NCBI GenBank assembly: GCA_031267175.1
Contig: JAIRZP010000083.1
Location: 1-5,627, forward strand
DNA: 5,627 nt
Source of the DNA: Coriobacteriales bacterium
GTDB taxonomy: Bacteria > Actinomycetota > Coriobacteriia > Coriobacteriales > UBA8131
Reading direction: 5' to 3'
The notes beneath the pieces were generated by a model that was not told the origin of the DNA, did not search any database, and saw nothing but the letters and a program-made list of their open reading frames with translations. How positions within the stretch are numbered: position 1 is the stretch's first letter; each line of letters starts with the position of its first letter. Positions 1 to 5,627 of the stretch are shown here, one piece after another. A program made the position numbers and the translations under genes.

Positions 1-148
1 ATCCATACCTTTCTTGTAGGGATTAAGGTAGTAGGCAGTATACCGCGTGCGCCCTCCAATTCCCAGCGTTTTGGTAGGAATTAGCGATGAGGTGACAAAT
101 TGTAATAATTTAGATGAGGATAACTTACGAGATTCTTCCTCTCTCCCT
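1..148. other. Non-coding, AT-richer left flank
   Basis: No convincing gene is visible here. The stretch is richer in A and T than the coding DNA to its right. It contains a small inverted repeat (AAATT at 97-101 and AATTT at 107-111) and a TATACT-like hexamer on the minus strand (37-42) without a good -35 partner. A plus-strand open frame that begins at a GTG at 47 runs through here and across both copies of the 35-bp repeat in different frames. It has no ribosome binding site and no protein-like composition, so it is not called. This is probably the intergenic space downstream of the minus-strand operon. Confidence 0.5.
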
Positions 149-184
149 CTACTCAAACCCCATATTCTCGATGAAGCTCTCGGA
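149..184 (-). repeat. Displaced duplicate of the activase gene's 3' end (copy 1)
   Basis: Read on the minus strand, this encodes SESFIENMGFE followed by a TAG stop. These are the same last 11 residues as the neighbouring activase gene, which ends in TAA. Positions 150-184 are identical to 296-330 (35 of 35), and the 36th base is the stop-codon wobble (TAG versus TAA). Similarity stops at the stop codon on one side and decays just past position 184 on the other. It has no start codon of its own and is not expected to be translated. The copy is separated from the functional end by about 111 bp holding a palindromic element, so it looks like a scar of duplication or insertion. Confidence 0.9.
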
Positions 185-195
185 AAACCAACCTC

Positions 196-278
196 CCCCT
201 TTGTCATTGCGAGGAGCGCCCTTCGGCTGCGCTCAGGGCAGGCTCCGCGCGACGCGGCAATCCAGTTTTTCAATCCAG
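196..278. repeat. Palindromic interspersed repeat (MITE/REP-like)
   Basis: The outer ends ATTGC (206-210) and GCAAT (257-261) are inverted. Inside is a clear hairpin with stem GAGCGC (214-219) and GCGCTC (229-234) around a 9-nt loop. The core fits the pattern CATTGCGAGGAGCG...GCGACGCGGCAATC, which I recognise as a short repeat scattered in intergenic DNA of many bacterial genomes; this is from memory, not a search. An 8-bp direct repeat CAATCCAG occurs at 258-265 and 271-278. There is no transposase, so any mobility would be non-autonomous. The element lies just downstream of the activase stop and could form a hairpin in that transcript, but no U-tract follows it, so terminator function is not supported. 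The outer boundaries are approximate. Confidence 0.65.
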
Positions 279-294
279 TGAGGGGCCAGAACTC

Positions 295-330
295 TTACTC
301 AAACCCCATATTCTCGATGAAGCTCTCGGA
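295..330 (-). repeat. 3' end of activase gene, partner of the duplicated segment (copy 2)
   Basis: This is the in-gene copy of the duplicated segment. It covers the last 11 codons and the TAA stop of the ferredoxin/ASKHA gene. The distance to copy 1 is 146 bp, which is not a multiple of three. The near identity of the copies suggests a recent event or gene conversion, given that non-coding copy 1 is under no evident constraint. Confidence 0.9.
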
Positions 331-1776
331 GAAGCGCGCATCGGTGCTGAGCTCGGTATACTGTGTTGCCTGTGCGAGCGCAATCATTCGCTGACGCAGG
401 GTGGGATTGAGCAGTACCTTACGCGCCCCATCAAGCGAGCTGTTGCCGATGAATACCGCCTTGTGCAACAGGGCAGAGGGAATCAGGCCCACAACAGCCG
501 CATGGTCCTTGTCGATGTGCTGCCCAAAGCCCCCGGCGATGGCCAGACTCGCAAGCTGCGCACGTGACAGGTCGGCCGTGTCCAATACTATCTCGATGCC
601 GGCCGCGATAGCTGCCTTGGCCAGCTGCAGGTTTCGGATATCCTTCTGCGTTACCACAATGTCTGAGGTGGAAAGGAGCTTGAAGGCGGGCTCATCCTCA
701 AAGATGCGTAACCTGCTGGCCAGAGGCGAGCTGCTCTCGTCTGCCGTGAGGAGCCGGCCACTCTCATCCACGAGGTCGTGCAGGAGCAGGATGGCAAGCA
801 GGTCAATGAGGCCGCTCCCGCAGATGCCCAGGGCACGGCTACCGCCGATGGTTTCCACAAAAAGCTCATCGGAAACCTCGTCGTAGCGCACCCTCCTGAT
901 GGCTCCGGGCAGGGCGGGCATGCCAAAGCGCACGTTCATGCCCTCAAAGACCGGTCCGGCAGCGGTGGCGGCAGCCACACTCAGTTCTCCCGTTTGCAGG
1001 GCAATCTCACCATTGGTACCCAGATCTATGAGAAGCGTGGGCAGCGCCTGTCTGCTGAGCATACCGGCAGACACATCGCCGCCGACATAGCCGGAGATGC
1101 AGGGGGCAAACCAGACCGGCGGCAGGCCGTTCCAGAGGGGGATAGTCCTGCCAAAGAGCTCCAGGGGCTTGTAGGGATACACCCCGATGCTCTCCGGGGA
1201 GAGGCCGGCGGCCAGGTGCTGCATTATGGTATTACCGGCGAGGGTTATACGCCTGAGGCTGGTAGAGGCAACCGAGGCCGTCGTGCAGAGCTGCGTAATC
1301 ATCGTGCCCAGTGCATTGACGATAAGCCGGTTGAGTTCCTCAAGCTGTCCGGCCTGGACGGCCTCGATACGGCTGATGACATCAGAGCCAAAGACCGACT
1401 GCGGATTCATATGCCCTGCACGGGCAATGGTGTCTCCGGTCTGCAGATCAACCAGCTCGGCGGCAAGCGTCGTCGTGCCCAGGTCAATGGCCACGCCAAA
1501 CTCATGGCCGTCTACCGCATGGTGCAGCAGTTCCAGGTCAAAGCCTGCGGTGGCATCGGTCACGGTAAGCTGCGCAACCCCGGCGGCGCCGGTCTTGCAG
1601 GCAAGCACCGTCTCGCAACCGTCGTCGCCTTGAGCCAGGACCTCGCATTTGCCACAGTTGCCCTTTCCACCGCATGGTGCAGAAAACGGCAGCCCGGCAG
1701 CCCGAATGACCTCAAGCAGGGTTACCCCTTCGGCAACCTCTGCTTCTACTGATTGTTCCCCGTACTGGATTCTCAC
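295..1776 (-). CDS. RACo-like corrinoid activation protein: [2Fe-2S] ferredoxin plus ASKHA (DUF4445) ATPase
   Basis: Likely role: ATP-dependent reduction of an inactive Co(II) corrinoid protein to Co(I), as done by RACo-type activators of methyltransferase or acetogenic corrinoid proteins in the cytoplasm. Residues 1-75 are a plant-type ferredoxin domain with cluster ligands C35, C41, C44 and C60 (C-x5-C-x2-C...C). From about residue 91 comes an actin-like ATPase fold: phosphate-1 motif DLGTTT (99-103), the family motif NPQSVFGSDVISRI (124-137), LAGNT (179-183), phosphate-2 motif DLGTNGE (251-257), AAGPVFEG (272-279), adenosine motif GICGSGLID (317-325), the LQLAKAAI segment and a closing AGGFG (414-418). 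At 493 residues it is shorter than RACo of Carboxydothermus (about 630), because the linker and middle domain between ferredoxin and ATPase appear absent. The start is GTG, chosen because the ferredoxin strand begins immediately. There is no good SD directly upstream (a GAGG lies 17 nt away inside rubredoxin), so translational coupling is likely. The corrinoid target is unknown. Confidence 0.88.
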   Translation of the reverse strand: MRIQYGEQSVEAEVAEGVTLLEVIRAAGLPFSAPCGGKGNCGKCEVLAQGDDGCETVLACKTGAAGVAQLTVTDATAGFDLELLHHAVDGHEFGVAIDLGTTTLAAELVDLQTGDTIARAGHMNPQSVFGSDVISRIEAVQAGQLEELNRLIVNALGTMITQLCTTASVASTSLRRITLAGNTIMQHLAAGLSPESIGVYPYKPLELFGRTIPLWNGLPPVWFAPCISGYVGGDVSAGMLSRQALPTLLIDLGTNGEIALQTGELSVAAATAAGPVFEGMNVRFGMPALPGAIRRVRYDEVSDELFVETIGGSRALGICGSGLIDLLAILLLHDLVDESGRLLTADESSSPLASRLRIFEDEPAFKLLSTSDIVVTQKDIRNLQLAKAAIAAGIEIVLDTADLSRAQLASLAIAGGFGQHIDKDHAAVVGLIPSALLHKAVFIGNSSLDGARKVLLNPTLRQRMIALAQATQYTELSTDARFSESFIENMGFE

Positions 1777-1782
1777 AGGAGT

Positions 1783-1941
1783 TTAATCAACAGCCTCAAA
1801 CATGCTCTTGTCCACGCCACAATGCGGGCAGGTCCAGTCTTCGGGAAGAGCTTCCCATGCTGTGCCCTGCTCGATACCGTGGTCCGGATCGCCCAGTGCC
1901 GGGTCGTATACATAGCCGCAGATAGTGCATTGATACTTCAT
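1783..1941 (-). CDS. Rubredoxin
   Basis: A 52-residue one-iron electron carrier, the usual rubredoxin length. The two iron-binding knuckles are CTICGY (C5, C8) and CPHCGV (C38, C41), giving the Fe(Cys)4 site. The conserved VYDPALGDPDHGI (11-23) and the aromatic/acidic LPEDWTCP (32-39) are classic. The ATG at 1941 is chosen because it sits behind a near-perfect Shine-Dalgarno AAGGAGGT (1946-1953) and begins with the canonical MKYQC. The frame stays open further upstream, but that would run antisense into uvrA. The stop lies 6 nt before the GTG of the ferredoxin/ASKHA gene in the same frame, so the two are surely co-transcribed. This suggests that rubredoxin takes part in electron supply to the activator or in a linked redox reaction. 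That partnership is inferred from position only. Confidence 0.96.
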   Translation of the reverse strand: MKYQCTICGYVYDPALGDPDHGIEQGTAWEALPEDWTCPHCGVDKSMFEAVD

Positions 1942-1945
1942 CGTA

Positions 1946-1953
1946 ACCTCCTT
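1946..1953 (-). promoter_or_regulatory. Strong ribosome binding site of rubredoxin
   Basis: Minus-strand AAGGAGGT, followed by TACG and then ATG. It matches the anti-SD of 16S rRNA closely, decides the rubredoxin start, and excludes the longer upstream open frame. The leader also contains TTGCTGT (plus-strand sense) twice, at 1952-1958 and 1962-1968, ten bases apart. Confidence 0.85.
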
Positions 1954-1975
1954 GCTGTCTGTTGCTGTTGCGTTC

Positions 1976-2002
1976 ATTATAATCCAACATTTCGCAATGC
2001 AA
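1976..2002 (-). promoter_or_regulatory. Candidate sigma70-type promoter of the rubredoxin-activase operon
   Basis: On the minus strand there is a perfect -10 TATAAT (1976-1981). A weak -35 TTGCAT (1997-2002) lies upstream at a short 15-bp spacing. Transcription would start near 1969, giving a leader of about 28 nt that carries the strong SD. The -10 is well supported by position and sequence; the -35 is doubtful. The same 8 bp (ATTATAAT) also reads TATAAT on the plus strand at 1978-1983. Confidence 0.55.
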
Positions 2003-2009
2003 GCTGCGG

Positions 2010-2015
2010 TACAAT
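2010..2015 (+). promoter_or_regulatory. uvrA: Candidate -10 element for uvrA
   Basis: Plus-strand TACAAT, followed by AATCG. It would give a start near 2022 and a leader of about 50 nt before the uvrA GTG. No good -35 is seen 16-18 bp upstream. An alternative is the plus-strand TATAAT at 1978-1983, which also lacks a clear -35. I looked for LexA-type boxes (CTGT-N8-ACAG or GAAC-N4-GTTC) in 1942-2073 and saw none, so SOS control is not evident. Confidence 0.35.
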
Positions 2016-2073
2016 AATCGTTTGTGCTAACGCGCAAGTTTCTTCTGTAGAGAGCCAAGAAAGTGAGAATGTA

Positions 2074-4890
2074 GTGCAGGACTTCATCGTCATACGCGGT
2101 GCCCGCGAGCACAACCTCAAGAATCTGAATATTTCCATTCCGCGTGACAAACTCGTGGTTATCACCGGGCTTTCGGGCTCGGGCAAGAGTTCTCTGGCCT
2201 TTGACACCATCTATGCCGAGGGCCAGCGCCGCTATGTTGAGAGCCTCAGCGCCTATGCCCGCCAATTCCTCGGCCAGATGGACAAGCCGGACCTGGATTC
2301 CATCGAGGGACTTTCGCCGGCGGTTTCCATCGACCAGAAAACGACCTCCAAGAACCCCCGCTCAACGGTAGGCACGGTCACCGAGATATACGACTACCTC
2401 CGGCTGCTGTTTGCGCGCATCGGCGTTCCGCATTGCCCCGAGTGCGGGCGCGAGATCTATCGCCAGACCACCGACGAGGTCGTTGACCGTATCATGGGCC
2501 TTGCCGAGGGCGAGGAACGACGCGCCCTGGTACTGGCACCGGTGGTGCGCGACCGCAAGGGTGAGTATGGCAAGCTCTTTACCTCGCTGGCCAAGGAGGG
2601 CTTTGTGCGGGTGAGGGTAGACGGCGAGGTACGGCAGCTGGTCGAGGAGATCGTCCTCGACAAGAACTTTCGTCACAACATCGAGGTAGCCGTGGACCGG
2701 CTGGTGCTTAAGGAAGAGGGGAGAAGCCGTCTGGCCGAGGCCGTGGAGACCGCCACGCGCATGGCCGAAGGCAACGTGATAATCCAGCTGCTCGACCCGG
2801 ACGTGGAGGAATCCTTCTCACTCGCGTTGGCCTGCCCTGTTCACGGGCATTCCCTCGGCGAGCTGGAGCCGCGCGATTTTTCGTTCAACGCCCCCTACGG
2901 TGCCTGCCCGGACTGTCTGGGGCTGGGCTTCAAGAACGAGGTGGATCCCTCGCTCATCATCCCCGACCCTTCGCTCTCTCTGGCCGACGGTGCCTTTACG
3001 GTCTTTGGCGCCAATTCCAACTATATCCCGCAGGTGCTGTCCGCCGTGGCCAGGCATCTGAAGGTCAGTATCGATACCCCCTGGGAGGACTTTCCGCTCA
3101 GGATACGTCGCGCCTTTATGGAGGGCATTCCGGAGAAGATCCGCGTTGACTATGTCACGCGCGATGGCCGCGACACCCATTGGACCTACAAGTGGGACGG
3201 ATTCATCGAGCTCGTCATGGAGCGCTATCGCGACACCCAGAGCGAGCAGCAGAAGGCCAAGCTGGAACAGTACCTGGCCATCACGCCGTGCAAGAGCTGC
3301 CACGGTGCCCGCCTCAAACCGGAGATACTCGCGATTACGGTTGGCGGGCTCAACATCTTTCAGACCACGCAATACTCGGCCATCCAGTGTCTGGACTTCT
3401 TTGAGGGCCTCACCCTGAGCGAACGCGAGCAGCAGATAGGCGGCCGCGTGGTCAAGGAGATAGTCGAACGCCTGCGCTTTCTCGTGGATGTGGGGTTGGA
3501 CTACCTCACCCTGGAGCGCGCCACGGCCACGCTCTCCGGCGGCGAGGCCCAGCGCATCCGCCTGGCCACGCAGATAGGCGCGGGACTCATGGGGGTACTC
3601 TACATCCTTGACGAGCCTTCCATCGGCCTGCATCAACGCGACAACCAGCGGCTCATCGCCACGCTCGAACGCCTGCGCGATCTGGGCAACACGGTCATTG
3701 TCGTTGAGCATGACGAGGAGACCATTCTCGCGGCCGACTACGTGCTGGACCTGGGTCCACGCGCTGGTGAGAACGGCGGGCAGGTCGTGGCGCAGGGCAC
3801 GCCGGCCCAGGTAGCCCGGGCCAAGGGCTCGCTGACGGCGGACTACCTCTCGGGCCGCAGGACGATTCCCGTGCCAGCCGAGCGCCGCCATCCAGGCAGA
3901 GGCGTGCTCTCCATCGAGGGTGCCACGGCCAATAACCTCAAGGATGTGTCCGCGCAGATAGAGCTTGGCACCTTTACGGTGGTCACCGGCGTGAGCGGCT
4001 CCGGCAAGTCCTCGCTTATTACCGACACCCTGGCCCCTGCCCTCACCAATCGCATCCATCATTCGCATAAGCGGGTGGGCTACTTCGACAAATTAAAGGG
4101 AGCGGAACAGCTCAATAAGGTTATCGACATCGATCAGAGCCCCATAGGCCGCACGCCGCGCTCCAATCCCGCCACCTATGTGGGGCTGTGGGACGACATC
4201 CGCCAGCTCTTCTCCTCGGTGCCCGAGAGCCGCGCGCGTGGTTACAGTCCCGGGCGCTTCTCCTTCAACGTCTCCGGCGGGCGCTGCGAGGCATGCAAGG
4301 GCGACGGCCAGATAAAGATAGAGATGCACTTTCTGCCCGACGTGTACGTGCCCTGCGAAGTGTGCGGCGGTGCCCGTTACAACCGCGAGACCCTCCAGAT
4401 AAGCTACAAGGGGAGGAACGTGTCCGAGATACTGCATATGAGCGTGGACGAGGCCCTGCAGTTCTTTGAGAATATCCCCCAGGTGGCCCGCAAGCTGCAG
4501 ACGCTCCACGACGTGGGACTCGGCTATATCAAGCTGGGACAACCGGCCACGACGCTCTCGGGCGGTGAGGCACAGCGGGTCAAACTCTCGAGCGAGTTAC
4601 AGCGCAAGCAGACGGGCAACACCTTCTACATACTCGATGAGCCCACGACCGGCCTGCACTTTGATGACGTGCGGCAGCTGCTGGAGGTCCTGCAGCGCCT
4701 CGTCGAGCGTGGCAACACCGTGTTGGTTATCGAGCACAACCTCGACGTTATCAAGAGCGCCGACCGGGTCATCGACCTCGGCCCCGAGGGAGGAGACCGA
4801 GGCGGCGAGATAATAGCCTCAGGCACCCCCGAGGAGGTAGCCAAAGTCAAGAAGAGCTACACCGGCCAGTATCTGGCAAGGGTGCTGTAA
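2074..4890 (+). CDS. uvrA: UvrABC system protein A, excision-repair ATPase
   Basis: UvrA is the damage-sensing ABC ATPase dimer of nucleotide excision repair; it loads UvrB onto lesions. The GTG start gives 938 residues, the family's normal size, and the typical opening MQDFIVIRGAREHNLKN. The frame is open for 107 more upstream codons, but these are antisense to rubredoxin and not UvrA-like. The SD is weak (AAGTGAG, 2061-2067). Both ABC modules are intact. First: Walker A GLSGSGKS (32-39), Q-loop Q88, signature LSGGEAQR (487-494), Walker B ILDEP with D513/E514, H-loop H546. Second: Walker A 639-646, Q688, signature 828-835, D855/E856, H888. Three zinc modules are present: C121/C124 with C406/C409; C254/H257 with C278/C281; and C738/C741 with C761/C764. 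In the second module His replaces the second Cys, a variant I recall from other UvrAs. No frameshift is seen. It is probably monocistronic, since a hairpin follows the stop and the next gene is convergent. Confidence 0.98.
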   Translation: MQDFIVIRGAREHNLKNLNISIPRDKLVVITGLSGSGKSSLAFDTIYAEGQRRYVESLSAYARQFLGQMDKPDLDSIEGLSPAVSIDQKTTSKNPRSTVGTVTEIYDYLRLLFARIGVPHCPECGREIYRQTTDEVVDRIMGLAEGEERRALVLAPVVRDRKGEYGKLFTSLAKEGFVRVRVDGEVRQLVEEIVLDKNFRHNIEVAVDRLVLKEEGRSRLAEAVETATRMAEGNVIIQLLDPDVEESFSLALACPVHGHSLGELEPRDFSFNAPYGACPDCLGLGFKNEVDPSLIIPDPSLSLADGAFTVFGANSNYIPQVLSAVARHLKVSIDTPWEDFPLRIRRAFMEGIPEKIRVDYVTRDGRDTHWTYKWDGFIELVMERYRDTQSEQQKAKLEQYLAITPCKSCHGARLKPEILAITVGGLNIFQTTQYSAIQCLDFFEGLTLSEREQQIGGRVVKEIVERLRFLVDVGLDYLTLERATATLSGGEAQRIRLATQIGAGLMGVLYILDEPSIGLHQRDNQRLIATLERLRDLGNTVIVVEHDEETILAADYVLDLGPRAGENGGQVVAQGTPAQVARAKGSLTADYLSGRRTIPVPAERRHPGRGVLSIEGATANNLKDVSAQIELGTFTVVTGVSGSGKSSLITDTLAPALTNRIHHSHKRVGYFDKLKGAEQLNKVIDIDQSPIGRTPRSNPATYVGLWDDIRQLFSSVPESRARGYSPGRFSFNVSGGRCEACKGDGQIKIEMHFLPDVYVPCEVCGGARYNRETLQISYKGRNVSEILHMSVDEALQFFENIPQVARKLQTLHDVGLGYIKLGQPATTLSGGEAQRVKLSSELQRKQTGNTFYILDEPTTGLHFDDVRQLLEVLQRLVERGNTVLVIEHNLDVIKSADRVIDLGPEGGDRGGEIIASGTPEEVAKVKKSYTGQYLARVL

Positions 4891-4933
4891 CGGATCCGCA
4901 GCACACGGGGTGAGATGACAGTGCCAGTCTGAG

Positions 4934-4975
4934 TTCGGACCTCCACTGATCGGCCCGAGTGTTGGGAGGTCCGAA
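4934..4975. terminator. Hairpin between convergent genes, putative bidirectional terminator
   Basis: A perfect 11-bp stem, TTCGGACCTCC (4934-4944) and GGAGGTCCGAA (4965-4975), encloses a 20-nt loop with some further self-complementarity (CGG/CCG). It sits 43 nt after the uvrA stop and about 20 nt after the stop of the convergent membrane-protein gene, as expected for a shared terminator. Neither side has a real U-tract (plus side GATTCCTTG), so intrinsic termination may be inefficient, or the hairpin may act mainly to protect 3' ends. Confidence 0.6.
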
Positions 4976-4994
4976 GATTCCTTGACTGTGCGGC

Positions 4995-5459
4995 TCAAGG
5001 CACGGGTTCATGGTCTTGTGCTGCCCGGCCTCTCGCGAGCCCGATGCTGAGGACGATGTAGGCGGCTCCCATGACGAGGAGGCCTGCTCCATCAAAACCG
5101 ATGAAACGCAGAAGGCTGGATGCGAGTTGTTCGTGCCCTGCGCCTATCTGCGTGTACAGGATGGTCTCACAGACGAGGCCTAGAGCCTGTTGCACGAGCA
5201 CAACGGCAAACATCGCGCGATAGCGCACGGGGTTGATGATGACGAGGGGATAGGTGGCGTTCCACATGAGAAATGCCACGGCGAGCCCCTGGATTGCGAT
5301 GCTTCCGGGGACCCCCGTGAGCTCAAAGCTCAATGCGTAGTAGCCTGGTGAGACAAGAAAGGCCAAAGCGCACCACATATTGCCCAGAAAGATGAAAAGC
5401 ACCGCCGCGCGGGCAATCCACGGGGTAACCCGGAGCCTTTTGTGTGCCTCAGCCGTCAT
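4995..5459 (-). CDS. Small four-helix integral membrane protein, function unknown
   Basis: I do not recognise the family. With the ATG at 5459 it is 154 residues. Four hydrophobic stretches are visible, at about 16-37, 51-75, 82-102 and 119-142, with a short basic N-terminus (HKRLR) that suggests a cytoplasmic N-end. A polar, partly conserved-looking segment, WNATYPLVIINP (66-77), lies at the end of helix 2, and VLVQQALGLVCE (87-98) carries polar and acidic residues within helix 3. The C-terminal tail is short and charged. The frame is open upstream to 5549, but the extra 30 residues overlap the promoter and an AGGAG (about 13 nt before the ATG), so the shorter form is preferred. No neighbouring gene hints at a role. 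No cofactor-binding motif or signal-peptidase site is evident. Confidence 0.75.
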   Translation of the reverse strand: MTAEAHKRLRVTPWIARAAVLFIFLGNMWCALAFLVSPGYYALSFELTGVPGSIAIQGLAVAFLMWNATYPLVIINPVRYRAMFAVVLVQQALGLVCETILYTQIGAGHEQLASSLLRFIGFDGAGLLVMGAAYIVLSIGLARGRAAQDHEPVP

Positions 5460-5500
5460 GTTGTGCCAAGCTCTCCTCTCGCATCCTCGCAGGGGGGAAT

Positions 5501-5509
5501 AGTATAGCA
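5501..5509 (-). promoter_or_regulatory. Extended -10 promoter of the membrane-protein gene
   Basis: The minus strand reads TGC-TATACT: a good -10 hexamer (5501-5506) preceded by the TGN extension, which compensates for a poor -35. Transcription would start near 5494, leaving a leader of about 35 nt with AGGAG before the ATG at 5459. This supports the shorter start for that gene. Beyond it, 5510-5627 shows no supportable gene or RNA. Confidence 0.5.
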
Positions 5510-5627
5510 GGAAACTTTTCAAACTAACCGCAACACCTGGGGGTGCCAAGGCATCTATCAGGGAAAACGCAACGAGATTAAAGTTGGATACCCAGATATT
5601 CTTTTGAAGTAAGCACAGTTATTCCTG

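Noticed and set aside
47..394. Plus-strand open frame of 115 codons at the left end
   Set aside because: It crosses both copies of the 35-bp repeat in different frames and overlaps the antisense 3' end of the activase gene. It has no SD and no protein-like features.
778..1752. Long plus-strand open frame (324 codons) opposite the ferredoxin/ASKHA gene
   Set aside because: It is an antisense shadow of a clearly recognised gene in GC-rich DNA. The translation has no recognisable domain.
1993..2008. Inverted repeat CGCA-N8-TGCG in the divergent region as a possible operator
   Set aside because: The arms are only 4 bp and match no repressor box I know, so it is compatible with chance.
1753..2073. 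107-residue N-terminal extension of UvrA
   Set aside because: It is antisense to rubredoxin and contains a cysteine-rich, non-homologous translation. UvrA proteins normally begin where the GTG at 2074 places the start.
1942..2265. N-terminal extension of rubredoxin upstream of the ATG at 1941
   Set aside because: It would run antisense through the start of uvrA. The ATG at 1941 has a near-perfect SD and gives the standard rubredoxin length.
2818..4068. 416-codon minus-strand open frame inside uvrA
   Set aside because: It lies wholly antisense to the conserved UvrA coding sequence and has no family motifs. Such frames are common opposite GC-rich genes.
5534..5545. Small hairpin CACC-TGGG-GGTG near the right end
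   Set aside because: A 4-bp stem in GC-rich DNA is expected by chance, and it has no T-run or gene end nearby.
1..5627. CRISPR arrays, tRNA, rRNA, transposase or phage genes
   Set aside because: Looked for by eye on both strands. No spaced repeat array, cloverleaf-like sequence or mobile-element protein was seen.

Overview
The window looks like a chromosomal segment of a free-living, probably anaerobic bacterium with fairly GC-rich coding DNA. The best guess for lineage is Chloroflexota (Dehalococcoidia-like) or another anaerobic Gram-positive-type group. This rests on a corrinoid-activase-type protein next to a rubredoxin and on a palindromic 'CATTGCGAGGAGCG...GCGACGCGGCAATC' repeat of a kind seen scattered through many such genomes. 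It is an inference, since nothing here is a taxonomic marker strong enough to settle it.

Layout. Positions 1-294 are AT-richer non-coding DNA. They hold a short palindromic repeat element (about 196-278) and, at 149-184, an extra copy of the last 11 codons plus stop of the neighbouring gene. Positions 295-1941 carry a two-gene minus-strand operon: a 52-residue rubredoxin (1783-1941) followed 6 nt later by a 493-residue protein with an N-terminal [2Fe-2S] ferredoxin domain and an ASKHA/DUF4445 ATPase domain (295-1776). The latter is a RACo-like reductive activator of corrinoid proteins. A 132-bp divergent promoter region (1942-2073) separates this operon from uvrA on the plus strand (2074-4890), a full-length, intact nucleotide-excision-repair ATPase. 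Downstream of uvrA a strong hairpin (4934-4975) lies between the convergent ends of uvrA and a small minus-strand gene (4995-5459) for a four-helix membrane protein of unknown function. That gene has an extended -10 promoter at 5501-5509. Positions 5510-5627 show no supportable gene.

How the genes work together. Rubredoxin and the ferredoxin/ATPase protein form a plausible redox pair: low-potential electrons passed to the [2Fe-2S] centre are used, with ATP, to reduce an inactive Co(II) corrinoid to Co(I). The target corrinoid protein is not in the window. uvrA is a housekeeping gene that appears to share only the intergenic region. No novel multi-gene defence, CRISPR or mobile system is visible. 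The most notable oddity is the 35-bp duplication of the activase gene's 3' end around the palindromic element.
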